Assembly (NCBI RefSeq): GCF_034555375.1 | Contig: NZ_CP140706.1 | Location: 6,540,193 to 6,604,192 of the forward strand | Direction: 5' to 3' | Length of the DNA stretch: 64,000 nt | From: Pseudomonas sp. B33.4 | GTDB lineage: Bacteria; Pseudomonadota; Gammaproteobacteria; Pseudomonadales; Pseudomonadaceae | Shown here: positions 7,140 to 17,764 of the stretch, piece after piece | How the letters are laid out: each line of letters opens with the position of its first letter | Position numbering within the stretch: the stretch's first letter is position 1 | Made by a program: the position numbers and the translations under genes | The notes under the pieces: model-generated | What the model was told of the DNA's origin: nothing | Seen by the model: the letters and a program-made list of their open reading frames with translations, nothing else | Databases searched by the model: none

Positions 7140-9274
7140 TCTCTGCGTGTCTTGCGTTGGCGACGGCTGATCAGCAACAACGCAGCAGCCGTGACCAAAA
7201 CAATGGCGCCGACCTGCACCGGCCACTTGTACGGCCGCAGTGATGAACGCACGGCATCGGTTACCTGAGTCACGTAACGCTTGTCCGCGCTTTCGAAATC
7301 CGGGTGCTGGCACTGATGCCCGAAATCACCAGCCCAATCAACATAGGGGCCTTCTTTCACGTAGCGTTGATACAAACCGCTCTGTTCTTGCAGGCTGCTA
7401 TTGAAGCTATAGGCAGTACAGAGCACGGCCGCAAATGCCTGACTGGTGTGTGGCAAATTATCAGCGGCGCGGCTGGCCAACGCGGTGGCGACAAAGCGAT
7501 AGTGGTAACGCTGATCCGGCTGCGCAGCGCTATTCTTTTGGCGTTGCACCTCAGCGTCGGAAACCAGCGGCCCGACGTTCAACTCGGTGGTCTCCAAACT
7601 GTAGTTGCCACCAAACGTTGCGTAGTCCGGCGCCATCTCATAGCCGAGGATATCCATCCCCCAATCCCGCGCCATCCATGCTGCATTGAAAAATGCGCTT
7701 GCACGCTTGGTTGGCCACCAAGCGGACTCTGCAGCGAGCCGTTGTTGGGCATAAGCATTCGCTTTGTTCTGCAGATCGGGATTGTCAAAGTAAGCAACCG
7801 CGTCCGCGTAATGCCCCTCGCGCAACAGGCGCCGGCCGAGCAGATTGCGCAGGCTGGCGGCGACCGGCAACGGCACGTAGTTGTCGCGCTCCTGTTGGGT
7901 CAATGCGGGCGGCGCCGGCACGTTATCGTCGACGTATTTTTTCAGCTCCTCGACTGTCAGCACACGTTCGGCGACGGTGGCGGCATCAAACCAATAGGTG
8001 CTGTTGCTGCGATACAACTGCACAAACGCTTGCAGATATTCGCCGCGCTGCAACGCAAGGATCGCGCTTTCACCCTCGACCCGGCATTTCGGCTGCAGGC
8101 TTTCGTAAGCCCAGTCCGGCGTGCGGCGATAACCCCAATCTTCTTTCTGCGGGAAGGCCTGCGCAGCTTTCGAATAGGCAGCAGCGGCAGCATTTTTATC
8201 ACCGTCACGCACCGCCAGTTTCGCCCGCAGCCACCACGCCAGTCCGCCGTCGCCAGCGTTTTCGAGGAAGGCCTTGGCGCCGGCGTAATCGCCTTGTTGA
8301 TAACTCATTGCCGCCAGACGATCGGCGTTTTCCAGGCTGCCACGGGTACTGTTTTGCAGCAGCTTGACCATCTTCTTCTCGTTCGGCGGCTCGTCGCCAA
8401 ACGACCAGCCCTGACGGCTGACCAGCGATGCAGTCACCAGTTGCTGCACGGATGGGTGCTGGAGCAACTCGGCCAGTTCGGCCTCGGGCAACTCTGCCAG
8501 TTCGTTCATTAACTGTTTGAGCGAGGTGTAACCTACGGCGGAACCGTGCAGATTCTGCGCTTCATACAATTCAATGGCGCCGTTCCAGTCGCCGGCGGCG
8601 CGGACCACCCGCGCCTCTTCGCCAAGGCTGGCAACACCCAGTTCCAGCGGATCGCTGAAACCGTCGATGCTCAGTTGCCGGGCCTGACGGAATGCGTCAC
8701 GCGATCGCTCCAGCGCGACGACCTTATCCCCGGCCTCGCTGCTCATGGCGAACAAAGTACGCCCGAGAGAATACGCAGCCCAGGTGCTGCGCGACGGACG
8801 CTGATCCGCCGGCAGCGCCAGCAACTTGTTGAAATATTCAACGGCGAGTTGATGATCGCCCGTGGCAAACGCTACCGCGCCGGCCACGTACAAACGGATT
8901 TCTGCCGGCAGACTGGCGCCCTGCATCTCGACTTGACGGGCATCAGTCAGCTCACGCAGTTGCTTGACCAGCGTTTGCTGCTCGGCACTCAGGCCGGCCT
9001 GCTCGGCTTTTTCGCGCGCCTCGGCGGCCGCGTTTTCCTCGCCGTACAGGTCGTCGGGATTGTGCGTCGCAGCCGTGACATTTCTCAGACCGGCGATGGT
9101 TTTGCCGAGGCGACTGAGTTCGAAGTTGAAGTTGCCCTCAGGCAGATCCGCCAGGGTTTGCCCGCGATTGTCGAGCAGGCGCATCGGGAAGTCAGGGCCA
9201 CAGGCCAGCGCCGAACCCAATGGCATGCAGAGGCTCAGGCAGAGCAGATGGCGGGGCCAGTTACGGGTCAACAT
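7136..9274 (-). CDS. Secreted TPR-like protein of unknown function
   Basis: 712 residues from the ATG at 9274, chosen because AAGGAGG lies just upstream and a signal peptide follows directly (hydrophobic core LLCLSLCMPLG, cleavage near SALAC). The middle is helical, with several TPR-like repeats rich in Ala, Leu and Tyr (for example around GDHQLAVEYFNKLLALP and GDYAGAKAFLENAG). A membrane segment and a basic tail close the protein (about 690-712, ending SRRQRKTRRD). It is therefore probably periplasmic and anchored by its C-terminus. The start overlaps the DUF3142 lipoprotein gene by 14 bp, so the two are probably co-translated. No function is known to me. Confidence 0.75.
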   Translation of the reverse strand: MLTRNWPRHLLCLSLCMPLGSALACGPDFPMRLLDNRGQTLADLPEGNFNFELSRLGKTIAGLRNVTAATHNPDDLYGEENAAAEAREKAEQAGLSAEQQTLVKQLRELTDARQVEMQGASLPAEIRLYVAGAVAFATGDHQLAVEYFNKLLALPADQRPSRSTWAAYSLGRTLFAMSSEAGDKVVALERSRDAFRQARQLSIDGFSDPLELGVASLGEEARVVRAAGDWNGAIELYEAQNLHGSAVGYTSLKQLMNELAELPEAELAELLQHPSVQQLVTASLVSRQGWSFGDEPPNEKKMVKLLQNSTRGSLENADRLAAMSYQQGDYAGAKAFLENAGDGGLAWWLRAKLAVRDGDKNAAAAAYSKAAQAFPQKEDWGYRRTPDWAYESLQPKCRVEGESAILALQRGEYLQAFVQLYRSNSTYWFDAATVAERVLTVEELKKYVDDNVPAPPALTQQERDNYVPLPVAASLRNLLGRRLLREGHYADAVAYFDNPDLQNKANAYAQQRLAAESAWWPTKRASAFFNAAWMARDWGMDILGYEMAPDYATFGGNYSLETTELNVGPLVSDAEVQRQKNSAAQPDQRYHYRFVATALASRAADNLPHTSQAFAAVLCTAYSFNSSLQEQSGLYQRYVKEGPYVDWAGDFGHQCQHPDFESADKRYVTQVTDAVRSSLRPYKWPVQVGAIVLVTAAALLLISRRQRKTRRD

Positions 9275-10445
9275 GCGAACCTCCTTGATCAATATGTGCG
9301 CAACGCGCCCAACCGATGGCGCGTTGTCCGCCCGCCGGCAAGCGGCCGTCGCGCAGGCGGGTGAAGGTAAGCAGATCCGGGCTTTGTTGCAACGAGTAAC
9401 CGGCGAGTGCATCGGCACCTTCACAGCTTTGCGCCTTCAGCGTGATGCGCGCCGGCCAGACACTGTCGAGATTGCCAGGGTTGTCGAGTTTGATGTCGTA
9501 GAGACCGTTGTGTTCGCTGACCGTCACGCCGAGCTGACTGACGAGTTGCTCGCCACGGGCAACCGCGCGCAGGGTGGTCAGGCTCCAGGCGCGGCGGTCG
9601 TTGGCCAGCGGCAGGCGAAACCAGATCAACCCGGCCAAGTGCGCCGGCGGGTCTTCGCGCAAGGCCTTGCCGAGTCGGCTCAATAGCAGCGGATCGGCGA
9701 GCAGTTCCTGACGCTCGCCACCGCGCTCAAGTTGCACTTCGCTTTCCACCACCGGTGCCCCGCCGTCATCCGGCAACAGCGCGACACCGTACGCCGGCAG
9801 CGCGAGATAAAACGGTTTATCGGTGATTCGCGACCAGGCTTTGGCCCACTGCAACGCCTGATCAGAATCGAACAATCCCCGACGCGGATCGCTGACGGCG
9901 TGGACTTGCAGCACGCTGCTGTCGACGGTTTGCAGGAGCATTGGCAATTGCGCACTGCCGAGCCAGGCCGGAAGTGCGGTAATGCTCAAAGGCAGGGACG
10001 TCGGCAATGCCGAGCGCAAATGTTTGAGGAATTGCGCGTAGGCCGGCAAACGTGCGTTACCGGCATCGTGATCAATCTCGACGCCGCTCAATACAAGGCC
10101 TTGCGCCTGCCAATCGGCAAGCACCTGGAGAATCTGCGTGGTGACTTGATCCTGGTCCAGCGCCTTCAACTGGCCATCGAGACGAATCACCGCGATCAAC
10201 GGACGGCCGTCGGCTTTCAACAACGGCGCATCGATCCGGGCGCGACTCCATCCTGCGTTTGGAAAGGCCTGCAGCGCGAGCACGCGCAGCGTCGAGAAGT
10301 CGTCGTGGCTGTCACGGAGTGCCAATTCATGGGCCTGCGTCCATTGACGTTGCCAGATGTAGAGTTGTTGATCGAGAGGGAGCGCGTCCTGCTGCTTGCA
10401 AGCAGACAGCACCATCAAAGCAAACAGACTGACGATAAACCGCAT
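9261..10445 (-). CDS. DUF3142-type lipoprotein
   Basis: 394 residues from the ATG at 10445. An upstream in-frame start at 10487 would place the signal peptide away from the N-terminus, so the internal ATG is preferred. The protein begins with a lipoprotein signal (MRFIVSLFALMVLSAC, Cys16). The rest resembles the DUF3142 family: a probable TIM-barrel glycoside-hydrolase-like fold, with GVEIDHDAGNARLPAYAQF in a position where such barrels carry acidic residues. It is the upstream partner of the TPR-like protein. Catalytic function is unproven. Confidence 0.7.
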   Translation of the reverse strand: MRFIVSLFALMVLSACKQQDALPLDQQLYIWQRQWTQAHELALRDSHDDFSTLRVLALQAFPNAGWSRARIDAPLLKADGRPLIAVIRLDGQLKALDQDQVTTQILQVLADWQAQGLVLSGVEIDHDAGNARLPAYAQFLKHLRSALPTSLPLSITALPAWLGSAQLPMLLQTVDSSVLQVHAVSDPRRGLFDSDQALQWAKAWSRITDKPFYLALPAYGVALLPDDGGAPVVESEVQLERGGERQELLADPLLLSRLGKALREDPPAHLAGLIWFRLPLANDRRAWSLTTLRAVARGEQLVSQLGVTVSEHNGLYDIKLDNPGNLDSVWPARITLKAQSCEGADALAGYSLQQSPDLLTFTRLRDGRLPAGGQRAIGWARCAHIDQGGSHVDP

Positions 10446-10519
10446 ACCTTCCAGATCCCTGAACCACAAGGCTGCAAGGTTACACAAAACCCTGCCGGCC
10501 TCGCTCCCACAAGTCGCAA

Positions 10520-11668
10520 TCAGGAAGTAACTTCAGTAGACGCGACAGTCCCTCGCGACGTCCTCAGGCGTTGTACCAGCGTGGTACCGCGTTTGCGCAT
10601 AGGCGTTTCAACGAAGCGATAATTCAGTTCGCTGAACAATACGATCAGGACGCATGCACACAGCAAAGTGACGATCGGGTGCCCGGCCGGGCTCGGCAGG
10701 CCTGCACCCTGCAAACGGAAAATCACTTCGCGTACCAGGAAATACACCGGAACGTGGATCAGGTAGATCCCGTAGGAACGACTGCCCACCCACGCCATCA
10801 CCCGCTGCAAGCGTCCGGGTGGCATCAGATAATCTCTGTTGTAAGACGCGATCCATACCAGCACCGCACTGAGGATGGCGATAGCGCCGATGCGATAGGG
10901 TGCCGTGGTGAACCGGTCGGTGCCCAGGTAACTCAGCAGCAGCCCGATAATCACCAGCACTGAAATCCCGGTCCACGACCGGCGCAGAAACGTCGGTTGC
11001 CAGCGTTGGTAACTTGGTTGAACACTCCACATTGCCAACAGCACACCGAGGGCAAGCGCGTCGGTTCGTACGCTCATCAACAGCGACGAACGCGCCATGA
11101 AGAGTTGCACTGCAACCAGCGCCAGCAGCACCCACACCAGGTGTTTGCGACAGAGCAGAATCAGCAGCGGAAACAGCAAGTAGAACTGCTCCTCCAGCGC
11201 CAGACTCCAGTAAACGAAACTGCTGCCGTACTCGTAATGAAAAATAGCATCGGCAAAGCGGAAGTTGGCGTACTGAAATACCCCCGCAAGCGTGGCCTGC
11301 ACGTTGGCTTGCACCGTGCCGAAGGCCCCAGAGCGGTTAAAGAACACACACAACAGCAGCATCAGTGCCAGCCACAACCACGCCGATGGCAGCAGGCGAA
11401 AGGCCCGACGCAACCAGAAGTTACGCGTCTGCTCCCAGTACTCCTGACGGTTGCTGCAACGGCGCAGAACAGGAATCAGACTGCGAGCAATGACGAACCC
11501 GGAAATCGCGAAGAAAAGGTCCACCCCCCACCACAACCCCATCCAGTCACGCAGGACTGCGAGCAGCGGCACGGGGTCGCTGAACAGACCTTGCAAGTGA
11601 TGAAACACCACCCCAAGCACTGCAAAGGCGCGCAGTACTTCGATATCCATGATTCGTTTACCGCTCAT
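10520..11668 (-). CDS. Membrane acyltransferase (OafA/YrhL family)
   Basis: 382 residues from the ATG at 11668, which has a GGGGGAG ribosome-binding site. About ten hydrophobic segments are present, with the family hallmarks: an early His-His (VVFHHLQGLF) and the FFAISGFVIARSL segment. Acyltransferase-3 enzymes move acetyl or other acyl groups onto surface polysaccharides. The gene is coupled to the upstream methyltransferase (11-bp overlap) and follows two glycosyltransferases, so it most likely decorates the D-rhamnan or another surface glycan. Confidence 0.85.
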   Translation of the reverse strand: MSGKRIMDIEVLRAFAVLGVVFHHLQGLFSDPVPLLAVLRDWMGLWWGVDLFFAISGFVIARSLIPVLRRCSNRQEYWEQTRNFWLRRAFRLLPSAWLWLALMLLLCVFFNRSGAFGTVQANVQATLAGVFQYANFRFADAIFHYEYGSSFVYWSLALEEQFYLLFPLLILLCRKHLVWVLLALVAVQLFMARSSLLMSVRTDALALGVLLAMWSVQPSYQRWQPTFLRRSWTGISVLVIIGLLLSYLGTDRFTTAPYRIGAIAILSAVLVWIASYNRDYLMPPGRLQRVMAWVGSRSYGIYLIHVPVYFLVREVIFRLQGAGLPSPAGHPIVTLLCACVLIVLFSELNYRFVETPMRKRGTTLVQRLRTSRGTVASTEVTS

Positions 11669-12587
11669 TCGACTCCCCCGCATCCAGCGGTTTACGGGCA
11701 ATGATCACCTGACTCTTGGGCATGAACTGATCGAGGATCTGTTTGATCGCCAGCCCGTCAGGCCGGTCAAGCATCTCTTCCCAGGTTCTGGCCCAGCCGC
11801 CCATCAAATGCGGAAACGGTGCCTGAATGCGATCGCGCACCGCACCGCCCGGATCTTTGCCGGCAGCCTTTTCGCTGGCCCAGAAGAAAATCATCCCCAT
11901 CACCCAGAAGAACCCGGTGGCTTGCCGATGTTCGATGACCAGCCCGGCATCCTCGATCATCGCCTCGAAGCGCTCCGGGGTGAAAATCTGTACATGGTTG
12001 GGTGACTGGTAATAACTCTTAGGGGCGATGCCTTTCTGCAAATGCTCGCCAACCGGCGCTGGCACACTGAGCAGATACAACGCACCAGGCCGGCCCATAC
12101 GCGCCAGTTCGGCCATGAACGGTTCGGGCTCGTCGACGTGCTCCAACACCTCCATGCACACCACTCGGCTCGCGCAGCCATCCGTCAATGGCAATGGCAA
12201 GCTGTTGCTGACCACGCCCAGACTCGGCTTGGTGCTGCGCGCTTCAACCTGCCGGGCCAGCTCGCTCACTTTGTCGTGCTCGCTGTCGGTGAAGATCACG
12301 GAAGCGCCCTGGCGTACCGCAAACAACGTCGCGGCCCCCTCGCCACAACCGACGTCGAGCAAGGTGTCTTCAGGCGTTATGGCGAAGCCCTTGAGCAATT
12401 CACCACTGTCATTGAGAAACCAGCCGTCGAGGACCGCGTCACGTAAACCGACATCGCGTGGCGACCAAGTGAACAACGGTTCCGGTTCGGATTCAGGCGT
12501 CGGTTCAAGCACCGCTTCGGCGTCAGGCTCAACGGCTTGCGGCGCTTGCGGCTCGGCTAAAAATCGCTGGAACAATCGACGGATCAT
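11658..12587 (-). CDS. SAM-dependent methyltransferase
   Basis: 309 residues from the ATG at 12587, which overlaps the stop of the glycosyltransferase gene (ATGA). A basic start and an acidic Pro/Glu linker precede a class I methyltransferase fold: motif I LLDVGCGEGAATLF, an acidic residue binding the SAM ribose (IFTDSEHDK) and the later VVCMEVLEHVDEP. Within this glycosyltransferase-acyltransferase operon it could methylate a sugar, perhaps the chain terminus seen by Wzt. The acceptor cannot be told from sequence. Confidence 0.85.
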   Translation of the reverse strand: MIRRLFQRFLAEPQAPQAVEPDAEAVLEPTPESEPEPLFTWSPRDVGLRDAVLDGWFLNDSGELLKGFAITPEDTLLDVGCGEGAATLFAVRQGASVIFTDSEHDKVSELARQVEARSTKPSLGVVSNSLPLPLTDGCASRVVCMEVLEHVDEPEPFMAELARMGRPGALYLLSVPAPVGEHLQKGIAPKSYYQSPNHVQIFTPERFEAMIEDAGLVIEHRQATGFFWVMGMIFFWASEKAAGKDPGGAVRDRIQAPFPHLMGGWARTWEEMLDRPDGLAIKQILDQFMPKSQVIIARKPLDAGESNER

Positions 12588-13888
12588 GCTCCAGCAACCT
12601 CCGTTGCAAGTTCGGCGTGCCGCTCGAACAGCTGCGCGAAAAATGCCTGCAAGCGCTCCTCGGCCACGGCTTGACTGCAAAACCCCTGGAGACTTTCCAC
12701 AGCCTGCGCCGACATGTGCGCATAACGTTGCGGATCGTTTTTGGCCACCTCGTAGCTGGCTCTATAAGCCGTACAGATCGACGCCCAATTGGCCGCATAA
12801 CGCAGTGTCCGGTAAGCCGAACGCGGATCATGCGGCCAGGCCGTAAACTCCTCGGTCGACGAGATCAGGAACGCGTTATCGACGTTCAGATAATCGATCA
12901 TCGCTGTCGTGCAGGGTGCGACCGCCGGTTTGCCACAGGACATGAATTCCATCAGCGGCAGGCACTGACCTTCGCCGTAGGACGTATTGACGACGTAGCG
13001 GGTCGCCTGCACCAGCCGTTCATAATCTGCGTCCGCCAGATAGCCATAGACCAACACGACGCGGCAGCGATAAGGCTGGTTTTTGTACAGATGATGAAGG
13101 ATGTCGGTGAGCGCTTCTTCGGCGTCGTGGTGGGTGAGTTTGAGTACCAGCGTCGCGTCATCATCTTCACGGAAAGTCGCGCAGAAGGCACTGATCATGT
13201 CCTCCCAGTTCTTGCGGCCGTCGCGAGGGTTGAACACCGAGGTGTACACCACACCTTCAAGCAACAACGTCTGCTCGGTGATCGGTGCCAGGAAGTCGAT
13301 GCCCGGGCCACGACGCAGATGAGCCGGACCGAATGCATCCAGATCAACCTCGCGACTGTCGACCACCAGACCTTTGATCGTCAATCGTACCGAATCGACC
13401 ACAGGTTGCCCCTGCAACTGCACGCCACGCGCCGCGAATCGATCCCAGACCGGGGCGGGCACGGCAACAATCGGGTAATCGGCGCTCATCGCTTCGCGCA
13501 CCGCATCGACCGTGTAAGTGGAATGGGTGATCGCCGCACCGCAGGCGTTAAGTACCGTGCGCCAGTCGTTCAACGGATCGCCGGCAAACGGTTCGTTGGG
13601 GATGGTGCTGAACTCCCAGGCGAAGACCGGCAACGTCGGGCAGGCCAGATGCACCGGGGTGCGGTGCGGTGGCGAGAATGAGAGAAACACACAAGGCTCG
13701 CCACGGGACTGGCAGTCGGCGTACAACGCATCGACTTCGGTGTTCGGCTCCAGGACCTCGATCACCCGCCCGAGGCGTTCCAGCACCGGCCGGTACTCCT
13801 TGAGAACGAAGTAATAGCTGTATTCCGAACGCCCGAGGTTGCGGCTGATAGTGTGCTGGTTGGTTTCGGAATGGATGATGATCAGCAT
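12584..13888 (-). CDS. Glycosyltransferase (GT4-like)
   Basis: 434 residues. The C-terminal half carries the GT-B signature: VNTSYGEGQCLPLMEFMSCG, with the two Glu of the EX7E motif and the following KPAVAP. An N-terminal HSETNQHTISRN block is shared with the next gene upstream. The two genes overlap by 7 bp and are clear paralogues. The gene is part of the leftward tailoring operon beside the D-rhamnan cluster. Donor and acceptor are unknown. Confidence 0.85.
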   Translation of the reverse strand: MLIIIHSETNQHTISRNLGRSEYSYYFVLKEYRPVLERLGRVIEVLEPNTEVDALYADCQSRGEPCVFLSFSPPHRTPVHLACPTLPVFAWEFSTIPNEPFAGDPLNDWRTVLNACGAAITHSTYTVDAVREAMSADYPIVAVPAPVWDRFAARGVQLQGQPVVDSVRLTIKGLVVDSREVDLDAFGPAHLRRGPGIDFLAPITEQTLLLEGVVYTSVFNPRDGRKNWEDMISAFCATFREDDDATLVLKLTHHDAEEALTDILHHLYKNQPYRCRVVLVYGYLADADYERLVQATRYVVNTSYGEGQCLPLMEFMSCGKPAVAPCTTAMIDYLNVDNAFLISSTEEFTAWPHDPRSAYRTLRYAANWASICTAYRASYEVAKNDPQRYAHMSAQAVESLQGFCSQAVAEERLQAFFAQLFERHAELATEVAGA

Positions 13889-15462
13889 GAGGCGTTATCC
13901 GTAACCAGAGCAACGTTGCCGGCCTGTGATGTCAGCCCGAAAAAATCTTCCACACGATTTTGCAGAGCCGCTTGCGCGCAGTAATCGCGCATGCGCTCGG
14001 CTACTGCCAGCGACATGCGCTGATAATCCTGTGGTTGTGTCCTGGCCATCCGGTAGCTGTTTTCGTAAGCCTTTTTCAACGACCCCCAGTCCGGTCGATG
14101 ACGGTGAGCGCGAAACAGCATTCGCGGGTCATGGGGCCAGGTGCACGCCTCTACGCTGGAGCCGACCACGAACGCCACAGATGCGTCGATGTAATCCTGC
14201 ATCGCCGTGTGATCGGGAGCGATCACCGGTTTGCCGCACGCCATGAACTCCATCAACGGCAAGCACAGGCCTTCACAATGCGAAGCGTTGACGTAAAAAC
14301 TCGCCGCCTGATAAAGCCGCGCATATTCAGCATCGTCCAGATAGCCGTGAATCATCACGACCCGGCAGGAAAACGGTGCCAATTGCGCCAGCGGCGTCAT
14401 CAGGTGTGCGTAGACGGCCTCCAGATCGCTCTGAGTGAATTTCATCACCAGTGTGGCGTCGGGGGTGTCACGAAACGCTGCGCAAAAAGCCGTCAGGATC
14501 TGTAGCCAGTTCTTGCGCCCGTCATCGGGGCGGAACACCGTCACGTAGACCACACCGTCCACACGGGTTTGAACCTCTAATGAACTGTCCGGCATGTCTC
14601 GCGGCGGCGGTTGCACCGTCACAGGCACTGGGTGTGGGCCGGCGATATTGGGCAGGCGTTTGCCGAGCCAGTCATGCAACGTGTCCGGAACCAGGTCGCG
14701 AATCCCTTCCCAGTACAAGTTCTGCAGGAACTTCACACGTGAAACCGGTGGCTCTTGCTCGTGGCCTGGATTCAACAGCCACAAACGCAAGTAATGCCGG
14801 GCAATCACGAAGCGCCGCTTCAAGGTCAGCGGCGGTGGCCGTGAGGCTTCCAGGCGGGCTTCGATTTCGGCCAGTTCTTCAGGCGGGATCGGCTTGGGCA
14901 GCAGGTTATCCGGGTGCAGGTTCATCTGGCGAGAATCAAAGATGCAACCTTTGACCGTCAAGGTCGCCCCCGCATTGACCGCTGCGCTGACAGGTTGCTC
15001 GCGAATCGCTGCAAAGCGTTCCCACAGGGGTGCCGGCAAGACCAACACCGGGAAGTCTTCGCCCATGGAGCGACGGATCGCTCGGGCCGTATGGCTGGAC
15101 AGCGTGATCACGCGGCCATGTTTGGCCAGCATGCGCGTCCAGTCCTGCCGTGGCTCGTCGTTCCACTGTTCATCAGGGATCGAATCGTACTCCCACGCCA
15201 CAACGCAGACGGTGGGGCACTCCAGATCGATAGGGGTTTTCTGTGGTCGGGTGAACGAGAGGAAAACACTCCCCTGGCCAGCGGCGAACAGCTGCCGGTA
15301 GAGCGGATCGACCTCGGCCACAGCACTCACCACATGGACTCGCCCGAATGTTTCGAGCAACGGGTGATAGGCCCTCAGCACAAAGTAATAACTGGAATCG
15401 GGATGCCCCAGATTCTGGCTGATGGAGCGCTCGTTGATGTCCGAGTAAAGAATGAAATTCAT
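13882..15462 (-). CDS. Glycosyltransferase (GT4-like), paralogue
   Basis: 526 residues from the ATG at 15462. This start is chosen because the protein then aligns end to end with its neighbour (MNFILYSDINERSISQNLG against MLIIIHSETNQHTISRNLG). An earlier in-frame ATG at 15486 would add eight residues. The C-terminal signature VNASHCEGLCLPLMEFMACG matches the GT4 EX7E motif. A central insertion of about 90 residues (about 185-290, Pro-rich, with several Arg) is missing from the shorter paralogue. It is the first gene of the leftward operon and diverges from rmd. Confidence 0.85.
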   Translation of the reverse strand: MNFILYSDINERSISQNLGHPDSSYYFVLRAYHPLLETFGRVHVVSAVAEVDPLYRQLFAAGQGSVFLSFTRPQKTPIDLECPTVCVVAWEYDSIPDEQWNDEPRQDWTRMLAKHGRVITLSSHTARAIRRSMGEDFPVLVLPAPLWERFAAIREQPVSAAVNAGATLTVKGCIFDSRQMNLHPDNLLPKPIPPEELAEIEARLEASRPPPLTLKRRFVIARHYLRLWLLNPGHEQEPPVSRVKFLQNLYWEGIRDLVPDTLHDWLGKRLPNIAGPHPVPVTVQPPPRDMPDSSLEVQTRVDGVVYVTVFRPDDGRKNWLQILTAFCAAFRDTPDATLVMKFTQSDLEAVYAHLMTPLAQLAPFSCRVVMIHGYLDDAEYARLYQAASFYVNASHCEGLCLPLMEFMACGKPVIAPDHTAMQDYIDASVAFVVGSSVEACTWPHDPRMLFRAHRHRPDWGSLKKAYENSYRMARTQPQDYQRMSLAVAERMRDYCAQAALQNRVEDFFGLTSQAGNVALVTDNASC

Positions 15463-15878
15463 GGCATTCCACGATGAAACTGCCATCCCGGCAGCCTCAC
15501 ACTATGACGGCCAGGCGTTGAATCGGATCGGTGTCCGTTCTTCGTCTTCGGTTCCGTCTTGTTCTTGTTTTAGTGGTCAGTTTCACCTTTTGACACGACG
15601 ATTCCGATGAACCCGGCCAATCGTGACAAGGCGCATTCTAAACACATCCGCAAAGGGTTCGTGAACCGCTCGGCGAGAATAAACCGGACTACGCTGACGA
15701 GAACTGACCAGTCACGGTTTGGCCTGTTGAAATTGCCGAGCAATTGGCACAGATTGGCAACAAACAACTACAACAACTGACTTCGCCTGTCTTTTAAGCG
15801 GTTTTTTTACCGGTCTGACAGACCTTCCTTCAAAGCCTGTGGGAAAGTGGCGCAAGTTCAAGACCAAGGGGTCGCTGT
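15463..15878. other. Intergenic region between divergent glycan operons
   Basis: A 416-bp stretch separates the leftward tailoring genes from rmd. It holds no convincing gene: a 65-codon open frame at 15570-15767 on the minus strand has no recognisable features. The palindrome GGTCTGACAGACC lies at 15812-15824. The region must contain promoters in both directions, but none is clear enough to place. Confidence 0.6.
15812..15824. repeat. 13-bp palindrome upstream of rmd
   Basis: GGTCTG-A-CAGACC is a perfect inverted repeat 54 bp before the rmd start, close to a T-tract at 15802-15808. It could be an operator of the polysaccharide operon. No known motif is recognised. Confidence 0.35.
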
Positions 15879-17761
<1,883 letters not shown>

Positions 17762-17764
17762 GCC

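Noticed and set aside
15744..15760. Sigma-54-like promoter (TTGGCAC...TTGGCAA)
   Set aside because: The GG and GC elements are separated by 9 bp; sigma-54 needs 10.
15570..15767. 65-codon leftward frame between the glycan operons
   Set aside because: No ribosome-binding site or recognisable family; composition resembles intergenic DNA.
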